A stretch of 45,000 nt of DNA from Prorocentrum cordatum (GCA_963575745.1 CAUYUJ010014211.1:7501-52500); one strand, 5' to 3'; shown: positions 17,111 through 28,130, numbered from the stretch's first letter. The notes: generated by a model from the letters alone, not told the origin. Translations and numbers: made by a program.

Positions 17111-18436
17111 AAAGTAAATCGATTATCTTCGAGAGGTCTGGGCCGGTCTGGAAGCGTGGCTCCATGTCTAGCTCCTTGGGCTCCCCGAAAAGCTCGACAC
17201 AAGGCGGGGCTGATGGAGAGCACCCGCTGGCTCTGCTTTCAACCTCATCTTAGAAACGGGGCTCCCGCTTGATACTTCCTGAAAACGACGACGCCCCAAA
17301 GTGGGGGGGCTTCTGCGGCCCAAAATATCAACGAATCAACACCGAACATGTAATCATTTCCGATGGTTTTTTCGGGGGACCATTTTCTGGATTTAGGGGC
17401 CCAATTGGAAGGACCGAAAACGCCCGCGTTGCAGCGGGAGCACGATTTAGAACAACCAGAGGCGCAGAAATGGGGCCAACGCTTCAACGGGAACAACTTT
17501 TTGAAAACAAACCCAAGCTAAAACCCATTTCCCGGGAACCCTGTGGAAATCAATACGCGGAGGGGGGTCAGATATCTTCGGGAGGTCATCAGGACAGAGA
17601 GGAGAGTTGTATTCATATTGTGTAATTGTGGAGGAGGGTGAGGGCGAGGTGGAGAGATAAGGAGGAGGAGGAGGAGGAGGAGGAGGAGGAGGAGGGAGTA
17701 TATGAAGGGGCACGAGGGCGAGGCGGGAGTAGGCGATCGACGTTGTATCTATGCGCCCCTGCTCACGCTCCGAACCTACGAGGGACCAAAGCGGCGGCGT
17801 GGATACAGTTCTGAGTTCTGCCCTACCGAGCAAAGTTTCTTGTGCATGCCATACTTCCCCTGGCGCTCAGACTCAGTGGGGAGCAGCAGCAGGGGTATGG
17901 ATCGAGCGTCAATCGTCGAGGGAGGTGGAGGATTAGCACGGACTCGCAGCTGTCCTCGTCATCGGAGGAGTGGGCTTGAGGGGAGCCGAAGCAGAGATGC
18001 CTAAGACAGGAGGCATGGGCAAACGAAAGGGGGGAGACACCCAGCGTACCGCGCGTGACTGCAGGAAATGCAACGCTAGGACTCGTCTGCCCCCTGCTCA
18101 CACCCGACAATGCAAGGCTCGACCCTCGCTTCCCGAGAAAGGCCTGCGGCATTCATGCTAGCCGCCAGTGGGCCGCGCCAACGCGAGAGCTTCGACCATC
18201 GCCCACCTCGCCCCCCCCGCCCTTCAGCAGCCAGCACAGCTCGGAGAGCAAGCCACCTACTCCTCAGAATTCGGTTTCTTGGCACCTGGAGCCCCCATGA
18301 GATCAAGCGCTTCTGGCCCGTCCAGGGGAAGCCGTCCCTGAAAAGCAGGGGAACGACCACAGGCCTTTAAAGGAAACCTTCATTCTTCTCACGTGGTCGC
18401 GGCGCCGACGGGGGGGGAGGAGGCCTCAGCAGGAGG
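17111..18436. other. Unassigned intergenic sequence
   Basis: I see no supported gene. It holds a GGA tract at 17658-17697 and a minus-strand copy of the GGAAGTATCAAGCGGGAGC core near 17262-17284 that recurs in the 160-bp arrays of the palindrome. It also holds an ATTCATATTG...TAATTGTG stretch at 17601-17634 that recurs near 24090-24112. A 63-codon frame at 17970-18161 has a C-x2-C...H-x3-C cluster, but nothing else supports it. Confidence 0.6.
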
Positions 18437-19056
18437 TTGACGATAAAACCCCCTTCCTGGCGTGCTCTGCGCGCCAGGGACGGCTCTGGAGGCGCTGCCA
18501 GGGGGGGCCCTAGCGCCGATCCAAGAACTCAGCGCGGCCCTCCGACAGTTTGTGTGCATGCTGGTGCTCTTCTTCTACGTCTTCTTCGAGACGAGGTGGC
18601 GGATGATGAGGAGGAAGTTAAGGACGAGGATGATGATGATGAGATTCAGGACGAGCCATCCGCAACGCGCGCCATCCGCAGCTCCCGCCATCACCGAACA
18701 ACGGAGAAGAAAACGAGGAGGATGTGGAACGAGGGCTCCGTGGCGCTGGCCCGGGGGATAGCCAATGGCTCGGACCGAGCTGGCGCTGGGGGGGGGGGGC
18801 CGACGAGGAGGAGGCGGAGACGAAGGAGGAGGAGGAGGAGGATGAGGAGGATAATGAGGAGGAAGTGCAGGACGAGGAGGAGGAGGACGAGGAGGAGGAG
18901 GAGGACGAGGCGCAGAAACAAACCAGGCCTCGCTGCTTCGGGCCGGCGGCCGCCCCGTGGCGCTGCTCCCCGGCGCGGCGCGCCGCACCCGCCAAGCTGC
19001 TCGCGGGCGACGCTGGCTCCGTCATCGCGGCGGCGTCATCGACGACTGAGCGGGCC

Positions 19057-19090
<34 letters not shown>
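18437..19090. repeat. GAG/GGA-rich low complexity ending in a GA dinucleotide run
   Basis: 18600-18640 and 18805-18915 are imperfect GAG/GAT/GGA triplets, acidic on one strand and Pro/Ser-rich on the other. 19058-19090 is a pure (GA)n run followed by GACGTCGACGTCGACG. A second (GA)n run followed by ACGACGTCGACGAC lies at 19331-19380, so this composite occurs twice. I see no gene. Confidence 0.8.
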
Positions 19091-19093
<3 letters not shown>

Positions 19094-19660
19094 CGTCGAC
19101 GTCGACGAGGATCGAGGGTCGTCAGGAGGCAGCTCCTGAGAGGTCCTCGCACGAGCGATCCAACGGCTACTGCGCCGGATTGCGGGGCCATTGGGCTGGA
19201 TCCACCCAGATTAAGCCCTGCATTACACCAGTTTCGGGGGGACTAAGCCGGATTAGGCTGGGATGCGACTACAGCTATGCCAGCGCGGATGCTGACCTTA
19301 ACCTCCCATGAACCGCATCCCAAGAGACAGATAGAGAGAGAGAGAGAGAGAGGGAGAGAGAAACAAAACACGACGTCGACGACTGCGGCGGCGAGAATCG
19401 AGGATCGAAGATTGAGGCCAGTTTCGCCCCTTCCGGGCTTTATGTAGGCTACTTGTGCCCACGGCCAGATCCGCCCCGACAGGTCTGGTCGGAGAGGAAG
19501 GGGAGGAGGACTAGTTTAAACCCACGACTCATCAAAAACAAATAGCAATACACCCTGACTCCAAACTCCCTCTTCATAGGCCCCATACAAAGATTGATGT
19601 TCACTGAGGGAAGTGCCCCATTGGAAGACAACCGTTTTCATACCCAGAACTGTGCCACAA
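19091..19660. other. Unassigned sequence with second GA/GACGTC composite
   Basis: The (GA)n run at about 19331-19352 is followed by ACGACGTCGACGAC and GAGAATCGAGGAT, echoing the copy near 19058-19115. Between them lie short near-palindromic AGATTAAGCCC and GGGACTAAGCC elements. No ORF here has a recognisable product. Confidence 0.5.
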
Positions 19661-20230
19661 CACAATTCCTGGGATTTCAGCCCCGCGGATCACCGTTACT
19701 GTTTCGTCTTGACGATCCTGGATCGTGCCAGAAAAAAAACTCCTGGGAATTCAACACCGCGGGTCAACGTGACTGCTGCGCCCTGACGTTCCAACATCGT
19801 GCCGAAACACCAAGTCTCGGACGTCAACCACGAGAACCCTGGAAGCTTTTGCAAACTCTTGCGACGAGTGTGCGCGGCACTCAAGCGCAAACCACACTTG
19901 GAAAAAAACGCCCTCCATCCGTGAAGCCCGTGCAAATCTTGAAGACGGTTGTGTGCGGCGCTCCAAGGAGAACCATCCTTTGACATCTCTGGAGAGCGGG
20001 CCGTCCTCCACCCGCGAAGGTCCGGCAGGCTCTCCAGAGCGAGGGTGCGCGGCGCCTAGAGCGAGAACGGCACGCGGAGCGCGGACCGCCCTCCGTCCGT
20101 GAAGCGCTTTTGCAATGTCTTCAAAAAGAATGCGCGCGGCGCTCAGGAGGAGGAGGAGGAGGAGGAGGAGGAGGAGGAGGAGGAGGAGGAGGAGGAGGAG
20201 GAAAGCAAGCCGCCCTCCATCCGTGACACA
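19660..20230. repeat. Degenerate tandem repeats of about 85-125 bp
   Basis: The phrase CCTCCATCCGTGAAG recurs in variant form near 19912, 20005, 20090 and 20213, each followed by TGCAAATCTT-like and TGTGCGCGGCGCTC-like sequence. A lone relative is at about 21420-21480. An older pair of about 80 bp with CCTGG(G)A..TCGTGCC occurs at 19670-19800. 20145-20202 is a pure GGA run inside one unit. The sequence is non-coding. Confidence 0.7.
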
Positions 20231-20233
20231 CTG

Positions 20234-20323
20234 GCAAATCCCACCAGCCCTTTGGGCGTGAGTGGTTTAGAGAGCCCGCTCTGTTCTCAACCCTCCTTCT
20301 TCCCCTTCGGGGAGGGGTTTACT
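20234..20323 (+). repeat. Dispersed about 85-bp repeat, copy 1
   Basis: It begins AATCCCACCAGCCCTTTGGG and ends TTCGGGGAGGGGTTTA. A second copy, same strand and about 80% similar by eye, is at 35908-35990. Both follow GGA/minisatellite sequence. Confidence 0.75.
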
Positions 20324-20469
20324 CCTCCCCCTACCCCCTCCCCCTGGGCCTGGAGAGGGCGTTCCGCGGGTCGTTGGAGGGGTCTTTTTCGACTCCTCGG
20401 AGGGCTAAGAAACGACACCCCTCACGAGGATTCTGGCCCCGACGGGGGGGGGAGAAACCCCCCCACCCA

Positions 20470-20795
20470 TCTTTGCTCGATCGCCCGAAAGTAGGCCCCA
20501 AGATGCCTCCCAGACTCCTCCCAAAGAGCCCCAAGAGGCCCCAAGAGGCCTCCAAGAGGCCCCCAAGAGGCCCCCAAGAGGCTCCCAAGAGGCCCCAAGA
20601 GGCTCCCCCGAGGCACCCAAGACGCTCCTGGAAGCCCCTGGAGCCGCCAAGAGGCCCCCAAGACGCCCCAAACGGCCTCCAAGAGGCTCTTAAGAAGCCC
20701 GAAGATGCCCCCCCAAGGCACCCAAGACGCTCCTAGAAGCCCCTGGTGCCGCCAAGAGGCCCCCAAGACGCCCCAAAGGCCTAGCGCCTCACGCC
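20470..20795. repeat. CCCCAAGAGG-type minisatellite
   Basis: Units of about 10-12 bp (CCCCAAGAGGC, CTCCAAGAGGC, CCCCAAGACGC) are tandemly arrayed for about 320 bp. A longer unit, with GGCACCCAAGACGCTCCT, occurs twice about 100 bp apart. Related arrays are at 44090-44260 and, on the other strand, near 28195-28290 and 35640-35800. Confidence 0.9.
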
Positions 20796-20799
20796 ACGA

Positions 20800-21205
20800 G
20801 GAGCCCGAACGACTCACACCAGGACGAGGGGCCCGAACGACTCACACCACGAAGAGCCCGAACGACTCACACCAGAAGGAGGGGCCCGAACGACTCACAC
20901 CAGGACGAGGCGCCCGAACGACTCACACCACGAGGAGCCCGAACGACTCACACCACGACGAGGGCCCCGAACGACTCACACCACGAGGAGCCCGAACGAG
21001 TCACACCAGGAGGAGGGGCCCGAACGACTCACACCAGGATGAGGGGCCCGAACAACTCACACCACGAGAAGCCCGAACGACTCACACCAGGACGAAGAGC
21101 CCGAACGACTCACACCACGAAGAGCCCGAACGACTCACACCAGGAAGAAGGGCCCGAACGACTCACACCAGGACGAGAAACCCCAAACGACTCAAACCAC
21201 GAGGA
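20800..21205. repeat. 25/28-bp tandem array (15 units)
   Basis: Fifteen copies of GCCCGAACGACTCACACCA are separated by one of two fillers, CGAGGA or GGACGAGGG, giving alternating units of about 25 and 28 bp. Single-base variants (GAACGAG, GAACAAC, AAACGAC) mark individual units. Fillers are similar to each other, so this is a satellite and not a CRISPR array. Confidence 0.92.
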
Positions 21206-21631
21206 GCGCTTTCTCTCCCTCCTCCTCCGCCTCGTCCTTCTCCCGCTCCCACCACAAGGAGGATGTACAAGGAGGCGGGAGGAAGGAGGAACAGGGGAGA
21301 TATGCGGGGGCAGGCGGAAACACGCCTGAAAAACACGACTGTCGGCATGCTTCGCAAGAGTTGCTGTTTTGAGATGGGCTGGTGGGGATACGCGAAGCGT
21401 GAAGAATTTTGAAGGCGACATGGGCGCGGCGCTAGAACGAGGACGGCATGTTGCAAGCGGGCCGCCCTCCATCTGCGAAATGTGGGCCAGCGTGGGCTCC
21501 AAACTGTAGGTTCTTGCAGTCTGCGCGGTGCAATCCATGTGGTGCACTGTATGCGATGCAACCTATGCCATGCAATACATGCGGTGCAATCTATGCGGTA
21601 CAACCTATGAGGTGCAATCACTTGCCGAACT
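21206..21631. other. Unassigned sequence with short GCAAT/CTATG repeats
   Basis: A pyrimidine-rich stretch is followed by a relic of the 19.7-20.2-kb repeat (about 21420-21480). Then comes a run of degenerate GGTGCAATCTATGC-like units at about 21525-21615. I see no supported gene. Confidence 0.6.
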
Positions 21632-21698
21632 TGAAATTGTCAACTCCACTGCTCGCGCAATAATCCCACCCACCCACCCGTAACTTGGTTTGCAAAAC
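21632..21698 (+). repeat. Dispersed about 67-bp repeat with CCACCCACCCACCCG, copy 1
   Basis: AATTGTC(A/C)ACTCC.CTGCTCGCGCAA followed by CCCACCCACCCACCCG and TTGGTTTGCAAA. The second copy is at about 23019-23086 on the same strand. Each copy precedes a 292-bp repeat block, so the pair may bound a larger duplication. Confidence 0.8.
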
Positions 21699-21794
21699 CC
21701 AGGACCGAGCACAGATATCGCTCCGGGGTCGTCTTGGAACCCTCGGGGGCGTCTCAAGAGCGCCTCAAGAAGGCCGGAGAAGCAAGACGGCCGA

Positions 21795-22320
21795 GGACGA
21801 CGACGACGACGACGACGGCGGCGACGAGGACGACGACGACGACGACGAAGACAACGACGCCGACGCCGACGACGACGACGAAAACGACGACGACGTCGCC
21901 AACGAAGACGACGACGAGGGAGGAGGGAGGATGACGACGGCGACAACGACGACAACGACGACAACGACAACGAGGGAGGAGGGAGGACGGCGACGACGCA
22001 AACGACGAAGAAGGAGGAAGGACGGCGACGCCGACGACGACAACGACGAGGGGGAGGAAGACGACGACGAGACGACGACGACAACGACGACGACGACGGC
22101 GACGAAATAGGAGGGACGACGACGAGACGCGACGACGACGACGACGACGACGAGGGAGGAGGAGGAAGGACGACCACGGCGACAACGACGACGGAAACGA
22201 CCACGACGCCAAAGAGGACGACGACGACGAACACGAGGAAAGACACAGGACGACGTAGGCGACGACGACGACGACGACGCGGGAGGAGGGAGGACGGCGA
22301 CGACGACGACGACGCCGCAA
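21795..22320. repeat. GAC/ACG microsatellite complex
   Basis: Dense GAC triplets with AAC, GGC and GAGGGAGGAGG interruptions. All frames are open (Asp, Thr/Arg or Val/Ser/Arg rich). The sequence is not coding. Confidence 0.95.
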
Positions 22321-22790
22321 GAGCGCGCGCGCACGCTTTTGTTGAAAATCCGCGTTGCGAAACCTTGTGTTTTTGTAGGTTTTTTGGACGCGCGATTTTG
22401 AAATCCTTCCGAAACCGATGGGTTTTGAAGGATTTCGGCGTACGCGCGCGACGACGCGCGCGTCTGCACTTCGTCCCATTTTGTTGCAGAGGATTCCCGC
22501 GACGGCACACGCGCAAGGGCGTTCGACAGATTTCGACATGCGCGCGCGACGCCCGTTTGGTAGCATGTTGTGTAAATATTGAAAAACCAATGGTTTCCTC
22601 AAGATTTCGCAAGAGCTCGCGCGTAAGCTTTTTTAGCAATTCAGTGTTACGACACCCTGTGTTTCTGTATGTTTTTTGGAAACTCGATTGCGAAATCCTT
22701 CCGGCACCGAAGGTTTTTGAGGGATTTCGGCATGCGCGCGCGACGACGCGCGCGTGTGCACTTCGTCCCGATAGTTTGCAAGTGATTCGT
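22320..22790. repeat. About 292-bp tandem repeat, block 1
   Basis: The unit contains CTCGATTTTGAAATCCTTCC, a GGTTTTTGAAGGATTTCGGC stretch, CGCGCGACGACGCGCGCG and CACTTCGTC. The first landmark recurs near 22386 and 22677, a period of about 291 bp. AT-rich and CG-alternating segments lie side by side, and the latter are potential Z-DNA. The sequence is non-coding. Confidence 0.8.
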
Positions 22791-23394
22791 GAACAAGTGT
22801 TATGTTAGAACAAACAATGTCACCGCATAGTGTTTTTTACAAGGGAACTTCAGGGGGGGGATACCGGTTGGCCTGGGACATTGTGATTTCATATTTAGGA
22901 TGGACATGTGGTCAGAATCATATGTGAGTTACATACCCGAAAGGGGGGCGATAACGCCAAGGGGGGGGTAGAGTCTATTCTCTTTTTAGAAAAGAGAATT
23001 TAGTTTCTGTCCACGATGAATTGTCCACTCCGCTGCTCGCGCAAACATCCCACCCACCCACCCGCAATTTGGTTTGCAAACCTCATGCGGCGGCGATTGC
23101 GATGAGTGCTTGGCGGTGGCTGGTGCATCTCTGCGGCCGCGCCAGCCCGCGCATGCGCGCGCACGCAGCGGCCAAGTACTTTGGCGCGACCGATGCGGCC
23201 GCGGTGGTGCTGACCGCTCGGCACATCCCAGCGGGCAATTGAATGCGAGTCGGCGACATGGGCCGGCGCGGTATCATGGCAACGTCGACATTTGTAGACG
23301 CGATGGTGATGATAGTAGCGATGTTGGTGACGATGCTGACAGCGACGGCGCCGATGCCGATCACGCCGAGACGATGACGGTTTCTTCGCGTCAT
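22791..23394. other. Unassigned sequence between two 292-bp repeat blocks
   Basis: It holds G-runs near 22850 and 22960, a 10-bp perfect hairpin at 22977-22999 (ATTCTCTTTT, loop TAG), the second copy of the CCACCCACCCACCCG repeat (23019-23086) and a short GAT/GAC stretch. I see no gene. Confidence 0.6.
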
Positions 23395-24010
23395 TGATGA
23401 AGGTTTTTGAAAGGAATTCGAAATGCGCGCGCGGCAGACGCGCGAGAGTGGCTCGCATAGTATTATTTGACACGGATCGTGCCACCCCGGCACGCGCGCA
23501 AAAACGTTCGAACGATTTCGACATGCGCGCGCGCGAAGCCCGATTGGTAGAATTTATTAAAATGTTGAAAAGCCTTTGGTGTTTTTGTATGTTTTTGGAC
23601 ACTCGATTTTGAAATCGTTCCGAAACCGAGAGTTTTTGAAGGATTTCGGCATGCGCGCGACGACGACGCGCGCGCGTGCACTTCGTCTCGTTTTTTTCGC
23701 AAGGGATTATCGCGACGGCACGCGCGCAAGGGCGTTCGAACGACTTTGACATGCGCGCGGGCGCAGCCCGTTGGGTAGTATGTTCTGAAAATCTTGAAAA
23801 GCCCATTGCTTTCTGAAGAATTCGCAAGACCGCGCGCGCATGTTTTTTTTGAGAATCAGGGTTGCGAAGCCCTGTGGTTTCTGTTTTTTGGACACTCGGT
23901 TTTGAAATCCTTCCGAAACCGAATTTTTTTGAAGGGTTTCGGCATGCACGCGGGACGAGGCGCGCGTGTACACTTCGTCTCGATTGTTGCAAGGGATTCT
24001 TGAACACTTA
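23395..24010. repeat. About 292-bp tandem repeat, block 2
   Basis: The same unit as block 1. Its CTCGATTTTGAAATC landmark is near 23600 and 23893, a period of about 293 bp, with a partial unit near 23395. The two blocks are separated by about 600 bp of unrelated sequence, as if one array had been split. Confidence 0.8.
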
Positions 24011-24955
24011 TGATTTTTGATATACGAGTGTGCGCGCATAATATTTGTTGCGCAGGATGGCGGGGGAGACTCAGGGGAGAGAGGAAAGTAGTATTCATAT
24101 TGAATAATTGTGAAAGGGGGGTGGCACGCTCCGTCGGAAGGTCACCTCCCCCCCTGATAAATACCCATCCAGAATGCGGACCCGTGGATCTGGCGCGTGG
24201 GCGCCCAATCCAGGGACCCGCCTAAGCGACGCATGATGCGATTGCTGTCCGCATGCGGCAGCGGCGCGCGCCGATTCTGCGTGGCAGCGGGGCCCGTCGC
24301 GAATCCGCGCGCCCGAATCCATGTTGGCGCCTCCTTGAGGGTAGGGCGTTCCATGGGACCTGTCCCCCCTCCCGAGCGCGCCTTCCCCCAACTCCGCCCC
24401 GCGCAGGCGCCCGCGCCAGCGCGGCGGCGGCGGTCTCGCGCGGCGGCGTGGCTGGACGGGCTGCTCCGAAGGAGCCGCGTGAACGCTGTGCGCTTTGCGG
24501 TGTGCCGATCTGTTCTCGGTGCGTGCCCGGGGCGTGCCGCGCCGCGATCGGCGGCGCGCCGTGGGGGAAGCGAGCGGGGGCGGGCCTTCTCGCAGGGCGG
24601 CGGGGCTGCTCGGAATCCCTCGGGCCTTCGGAGAAGCCGTGTGTCTTTGGAGAGGGCTGCAGAAACTTCTCAAGCGGCAGAAGACTCTGAGGAGCCGTGT
24701 GAGCGTTATGCGCTGGGGTCGGCTATTTTATGCTTTGTAGATGCCCAAGTGTCCGACGCTGTGAGAACCGGTTGGGTCGGGAGGAAGTGGGGCAAAGTCT
24801 GGGAAAAAGTCGGTCCCGGGCAGCAGGGTTCGTTCCCTGGCAGTTCCCCGGTGACCATTTCCATGGAGGACGTTCGTTCCCTGGCAGAAGGGTTCATTCC
24901 TGTACAGAACCCCTGCTTCCATGGAAATTCCCACGAGAAGCCAAATAGCCTTTGA
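24011..24955. other. Unassigned region with long but unconvincing ORFs
   Basis: A 252-codon plus-strand frame (24197-24955) and a 192-codon minus-strand frame overlap in GC-rich sequence. Neither shows a known domain. One plus frame has a C-x2-C-x4-C-x2-C cluster near 24485-24530, too short to call. 24800-24920 repeats GTTCGTTCCCTGGCAG twice. Confidence 0.4.
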
Positions 24956-25175
24956 GGACCCTTCGCAGGGCCCTTGAAGAGCCTTCCCAGACTTTGAAGA
25001 ACCTCTGAAAAGGGCCTTCTCAGAGAAAGCCTTCGAAGAGCTTTCGCAGAGCTTGTGGGGAGCCTCTGAAGAGCTGTTGAAAGCCTTCGAAGAGCTCATT
25101 TGGCGAGCTTTTGAAAGTCTCTGAAAATCTGTTCAAGAGCGTTCGAGAGCCTCAGCAGAGCCTCTGGAGGAGAAG
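24955..25175. repeat. CTTCGAAGAGC-type minisatellite
   Basis: Degenerate units such as GAGCCTTCGAAGAGC and GAGCCTCTGAAGAGC recur over about 200 bp. No coding was recognised. Confidence 0.75.
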
Positions 25176-25264
25176 GGTGACGACAACGATGGGGAGCCGG
25201 GCAAGGATAGGGTAAGGAGGAGCATGAGAACGAGGATTATTCTTGAGGTGGACGCGGACGGATG

Positions 25265-25680
25265 CTGAACTCGATGATGATGCTGATGTTGATGATGCTG
25301 ATGCTGATGGTGGCAATGGTTATGCTTTTGATGATGATGGTAATGCTGGTGCTGCTGATGACGCTTGTGCTGATGATAACGGCGACGCTGCAGCTGTAAA
25401 TGACGATGGTGATAATAATGATGGTTATGATCACGGCGACGATGGCGACGATTATGGCGATGATGATGATGCTGGGGATGCTGATGGTGATGGTGGTCGT
25501 GACTCTAATTCCGGTGATGCCGATGATGCGGATGCCAATGATGATGCTGATGATGGTTACGATGACAACGACAACGGCGACGATGACGATGCTGATGGTG
25601 GTGGTAGTCATGACGATGGTGGTGATGGTGGCGATTGCCATGCTGATGATGATGCTGATGGTGCTGCAGACTGGTCTGGG
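25265..25680. repeat. GAT microsatellite complex
   Basis: Imperfect GAT, GCT, GGT and AAT triplets give an Asp-rich frame on one strand and Ile/Thr-rich on the other. The 283-codon frame crossing it is an artefact of the repeat. Confidence 0.93.
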
Positions 25681-26232
25681 CTGGATAGGAACGCTTGCGA
25701 CTCTGGTGAGTGCTTCCTAGAAAACAACACGTTACGAAACGAACATCGCATCCCGCGAAGGGAGTCGGAAGTCCCCCCCAACTCTATCCTAGGCCACGGC
25801 CCATCAGCGACACGACGACGAGAACGAAATGTAACGACAGGCGAGAAGGACCAGGACGCCGCCACCGCCGCGCGCGCACGCAGGTGGCCAGAAGAGGGCG
25901 GGCGCAGGCAAGATGCAACAGAGGGGGCCGCGGCATTCCGTGCGAAACTACCTGGCCAGACTCGATGCACATCGGCTCGGACAGCGGAGCGGGAAGGGGG
26001 GGGTGCAAGCATCGCGCTTGAGGCGCGCGCATCAGCAACGAACGAAGAGGAGGCGAGGTTCGTGGAGGCCGTCCTAACCCGGGCAGCTCTCTGAGGGGCC
26101 AGTATGATAGTTGGCCTGAACAGCAGAAGTTTACTGTAGTAGGCGTCAAAAAAATGGCTGTACTTCTCGGAGTAGGGTTCTCTCCAATGCCGCCAGAGGA
26201 CACTCCTGCAGACGGGGTATGTCTGTCAATGT
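25681..26232. other. Flank 3' to the LINE remnant; no gene seen
   Basis: Ordinary mixed sequence between the GAT array and the stop of the LINE remnant on the minus strand. It may include the LINE 3' untranslated region, but no A-rich tail or target duplication is obvious. Open frames here are extensions of shadows. Confidence 0.5.
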
Positions 26233-28130
26233 TCAGTCCTGCAGATGCTTCCGGATCCCCTCTGGGGCCATGCCGGACTTCTGGAGAAGGCGCTCCGCAT
26301 CGCGTTCCAAGGTCCCCCTGGGGGCCGCTCCAGCCTTGCTCTTGCCGCCCTGCAACTTCACGCATACCTGCAATGCTGCGTGCACTGTGGCGACCCGTGG
26401 TGGCTGGTCGATCGTGGCCACCTGGCGCAGGTTGTGATGGGCTCATCATGAATCGTAGCTTGTGCATGCCCGCCGAGGTCTTGTCTGCTTTCTTGTCGAA
26501 CCAACATGCTTTGATGCGGCAGTAACTCGCGTGTTCGGCAAGGGCTCTGAGTGTCTCTGCTTTGTCCTCCTTGCTCGTCTGCTCCCATAATGTTAAAGAG
26601 CTGCCGTAGCCTGAGCCTCGACTCCCTGCGCGTGCGTCATCGTCTCCAAGAAATGTGCCACCATAACCGCGAATATGTGGGGGCATGGTGGCCCGTTGTC
26701 GTGCTTCTTGATCTTTGTAATCCATTGCGTAGTCGTGCCCCGCGATCTGCGTCGCTGTGATGAGCGGAGCTGCCGCTGGGAATAAAGAACAATTGAGGAT
26801 CGCGCCCGTGGGTTCCACGAAATCTCGTGCGTTGTGAGAGAAAGCCTGCGCGAGATCGCGAGCAGAGCCGCCATCGTGCTTCCTTCGTTGCCCTTGAGCT
26901 GCTGCCGCGCCTGGTGCGCGACCGTCTTCTCCGCGCGAACGCGACGATCGCCCCGTCCCGCTGCCTGGCTGGACTTGCGCTTTCCGAGAGACCGCGTCGG
27001 AGTGCTGGCCATGGCAACTCTCGAATAACAGCGGGAGGATGGCGAAATGAGAACGTGCGCGCCGTGAAAATTGAAAGGGGTCGGCGATCTGAGCCTCGCG
27101 TGACGGACAATCCGAAACCTATGGTACAGGCTCTCTGGGCGTCGTACTGATATTCGTCAAACACATGCCACTCTGGAAGGACTCTACCACATGCTTATAT
27201 GCTGCGTTCCTGGGTTCAAGCGCGCTGCTGCAAACGAAACATTGGTTGCTCACCGCCGCCTTCCCAAGAACCGATCTTAGCCCGTGGTGATTGTGCAGAT
27301 GAAGGAGTCCTTGCTTTTTATTTTGGAGCCTTCTGGGGCGCCCAGGGACCGTGCATCCATATTATCCATCTGCTTGTTGGGCCTCTGGGGGATCTGGGGC
27401 TTCAGGTGGCGGGGCGCAGCTCGGCGGAATAATCCTAATAACCAAGAAAAAGGCCCTCGCCATCACGATGTCAAAAGCCGTGAACCGATCGATCAGCTCC
27501 GGGTCGGAATAGAACGAAAAAGCTGCATGCCAAACATTTGTGCCATGCTATAATCGTCGTCCCCGGGCTCAGCCAAAGATGCGATATCCTCCACAAATCT
27601 GCTGGCCCAAAGGCATACAACATCACTTAGCCGGGCATCGTCGCCGACAATCTACAAGTGGCTGGCTAGCTCGGCGCGCGTACTACCTAGAAGTGCCCCC
27701 CATTCGGCAACGTAAGCTTTTGGCTTGTCCACCCACTTCTGATACCACCTGATCCTCCTGGATTTCAATTCAAGCTCAATCGATGGAATTTGCCGACGAC
27801 GATATACATGCATACTAGAAGCTGAAGCCTTGTGGCTCTCCTTCTTGTACGTCGCCCTTCCCCTCATCGCCCTCCTCGCATAATGTTGGGCCCGTGTTTG
27901 TAGCTTTCTGATGTGCGTCTTTGTTGGGGTCAACTGTTCTACTCCAGCAGCTGCTGGCCCAAGGACCCGCGAAACATATGTAGCGCTCTTTTCCACTAGT
28001 GGCATACGTACTGATGCCAGTATCGCCCCATACCGTGACATCCCGCATCTATAGCTTCTAGCCTGGCTGGGAGCTCGCTGATGAAGGTGCGATCCGAGCG
28101 GATCATGCCGCCCAACATTGTGATGCGGAC
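26233..28130 (-). pseudogene. 5'-truncated LINE retrotransposon, C-terminal end
   Basis: On the minus strand about 28100-27655 reads like the C-terminal end of a LINE RT polyprotein: RKLQTRAQHYARRAMRGRAT, RRQIPSIELELKSRRIRWYQ and EWGALLG, compare the LRRRRLRWxGH block of many LINEs. It is coding-like past TAG 27652-27654 (FVEDIASLAEPGDDD). A zinc-finger-like NQCFVCSSALEPR...H...GMC lies at about 27247-27164. A basic domain follows from 27012, with CRIKACWFDKKADKT near 26500 and GAAPRGTLERDAERLLQ ending at 26233. Frames change near 27500, 26815 and 26430, so the copy is dead. From memory, this order (RT tail, Cys/His finger, CRLKK-type basic domain) occurs in many dinoflagellate LINE proteins. 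The RT core is absent and the 5' break abuts a GGA run, as 5' truncation during target-primed reverse transcription would give. Confidence 0.6.

Noticed and set aside
17970-18161. Small zinc-finger gene (C-x2-C...H-x3-C)
   Set aside because: Single short frame, no start context or homologue recognised, and the spacing is not a standard finger.
20800-21205. Possible CRISPR array
   Set aside because: Spacers are only 6-11 bp and nearly alike. It is a satellite in a eukaryotic context.
25784-26818. 344-codon minus-strand protein
   Set aside because: Only its first 130 codons are coding-like, and they belong to the LINE tail together with pieces in other frames.
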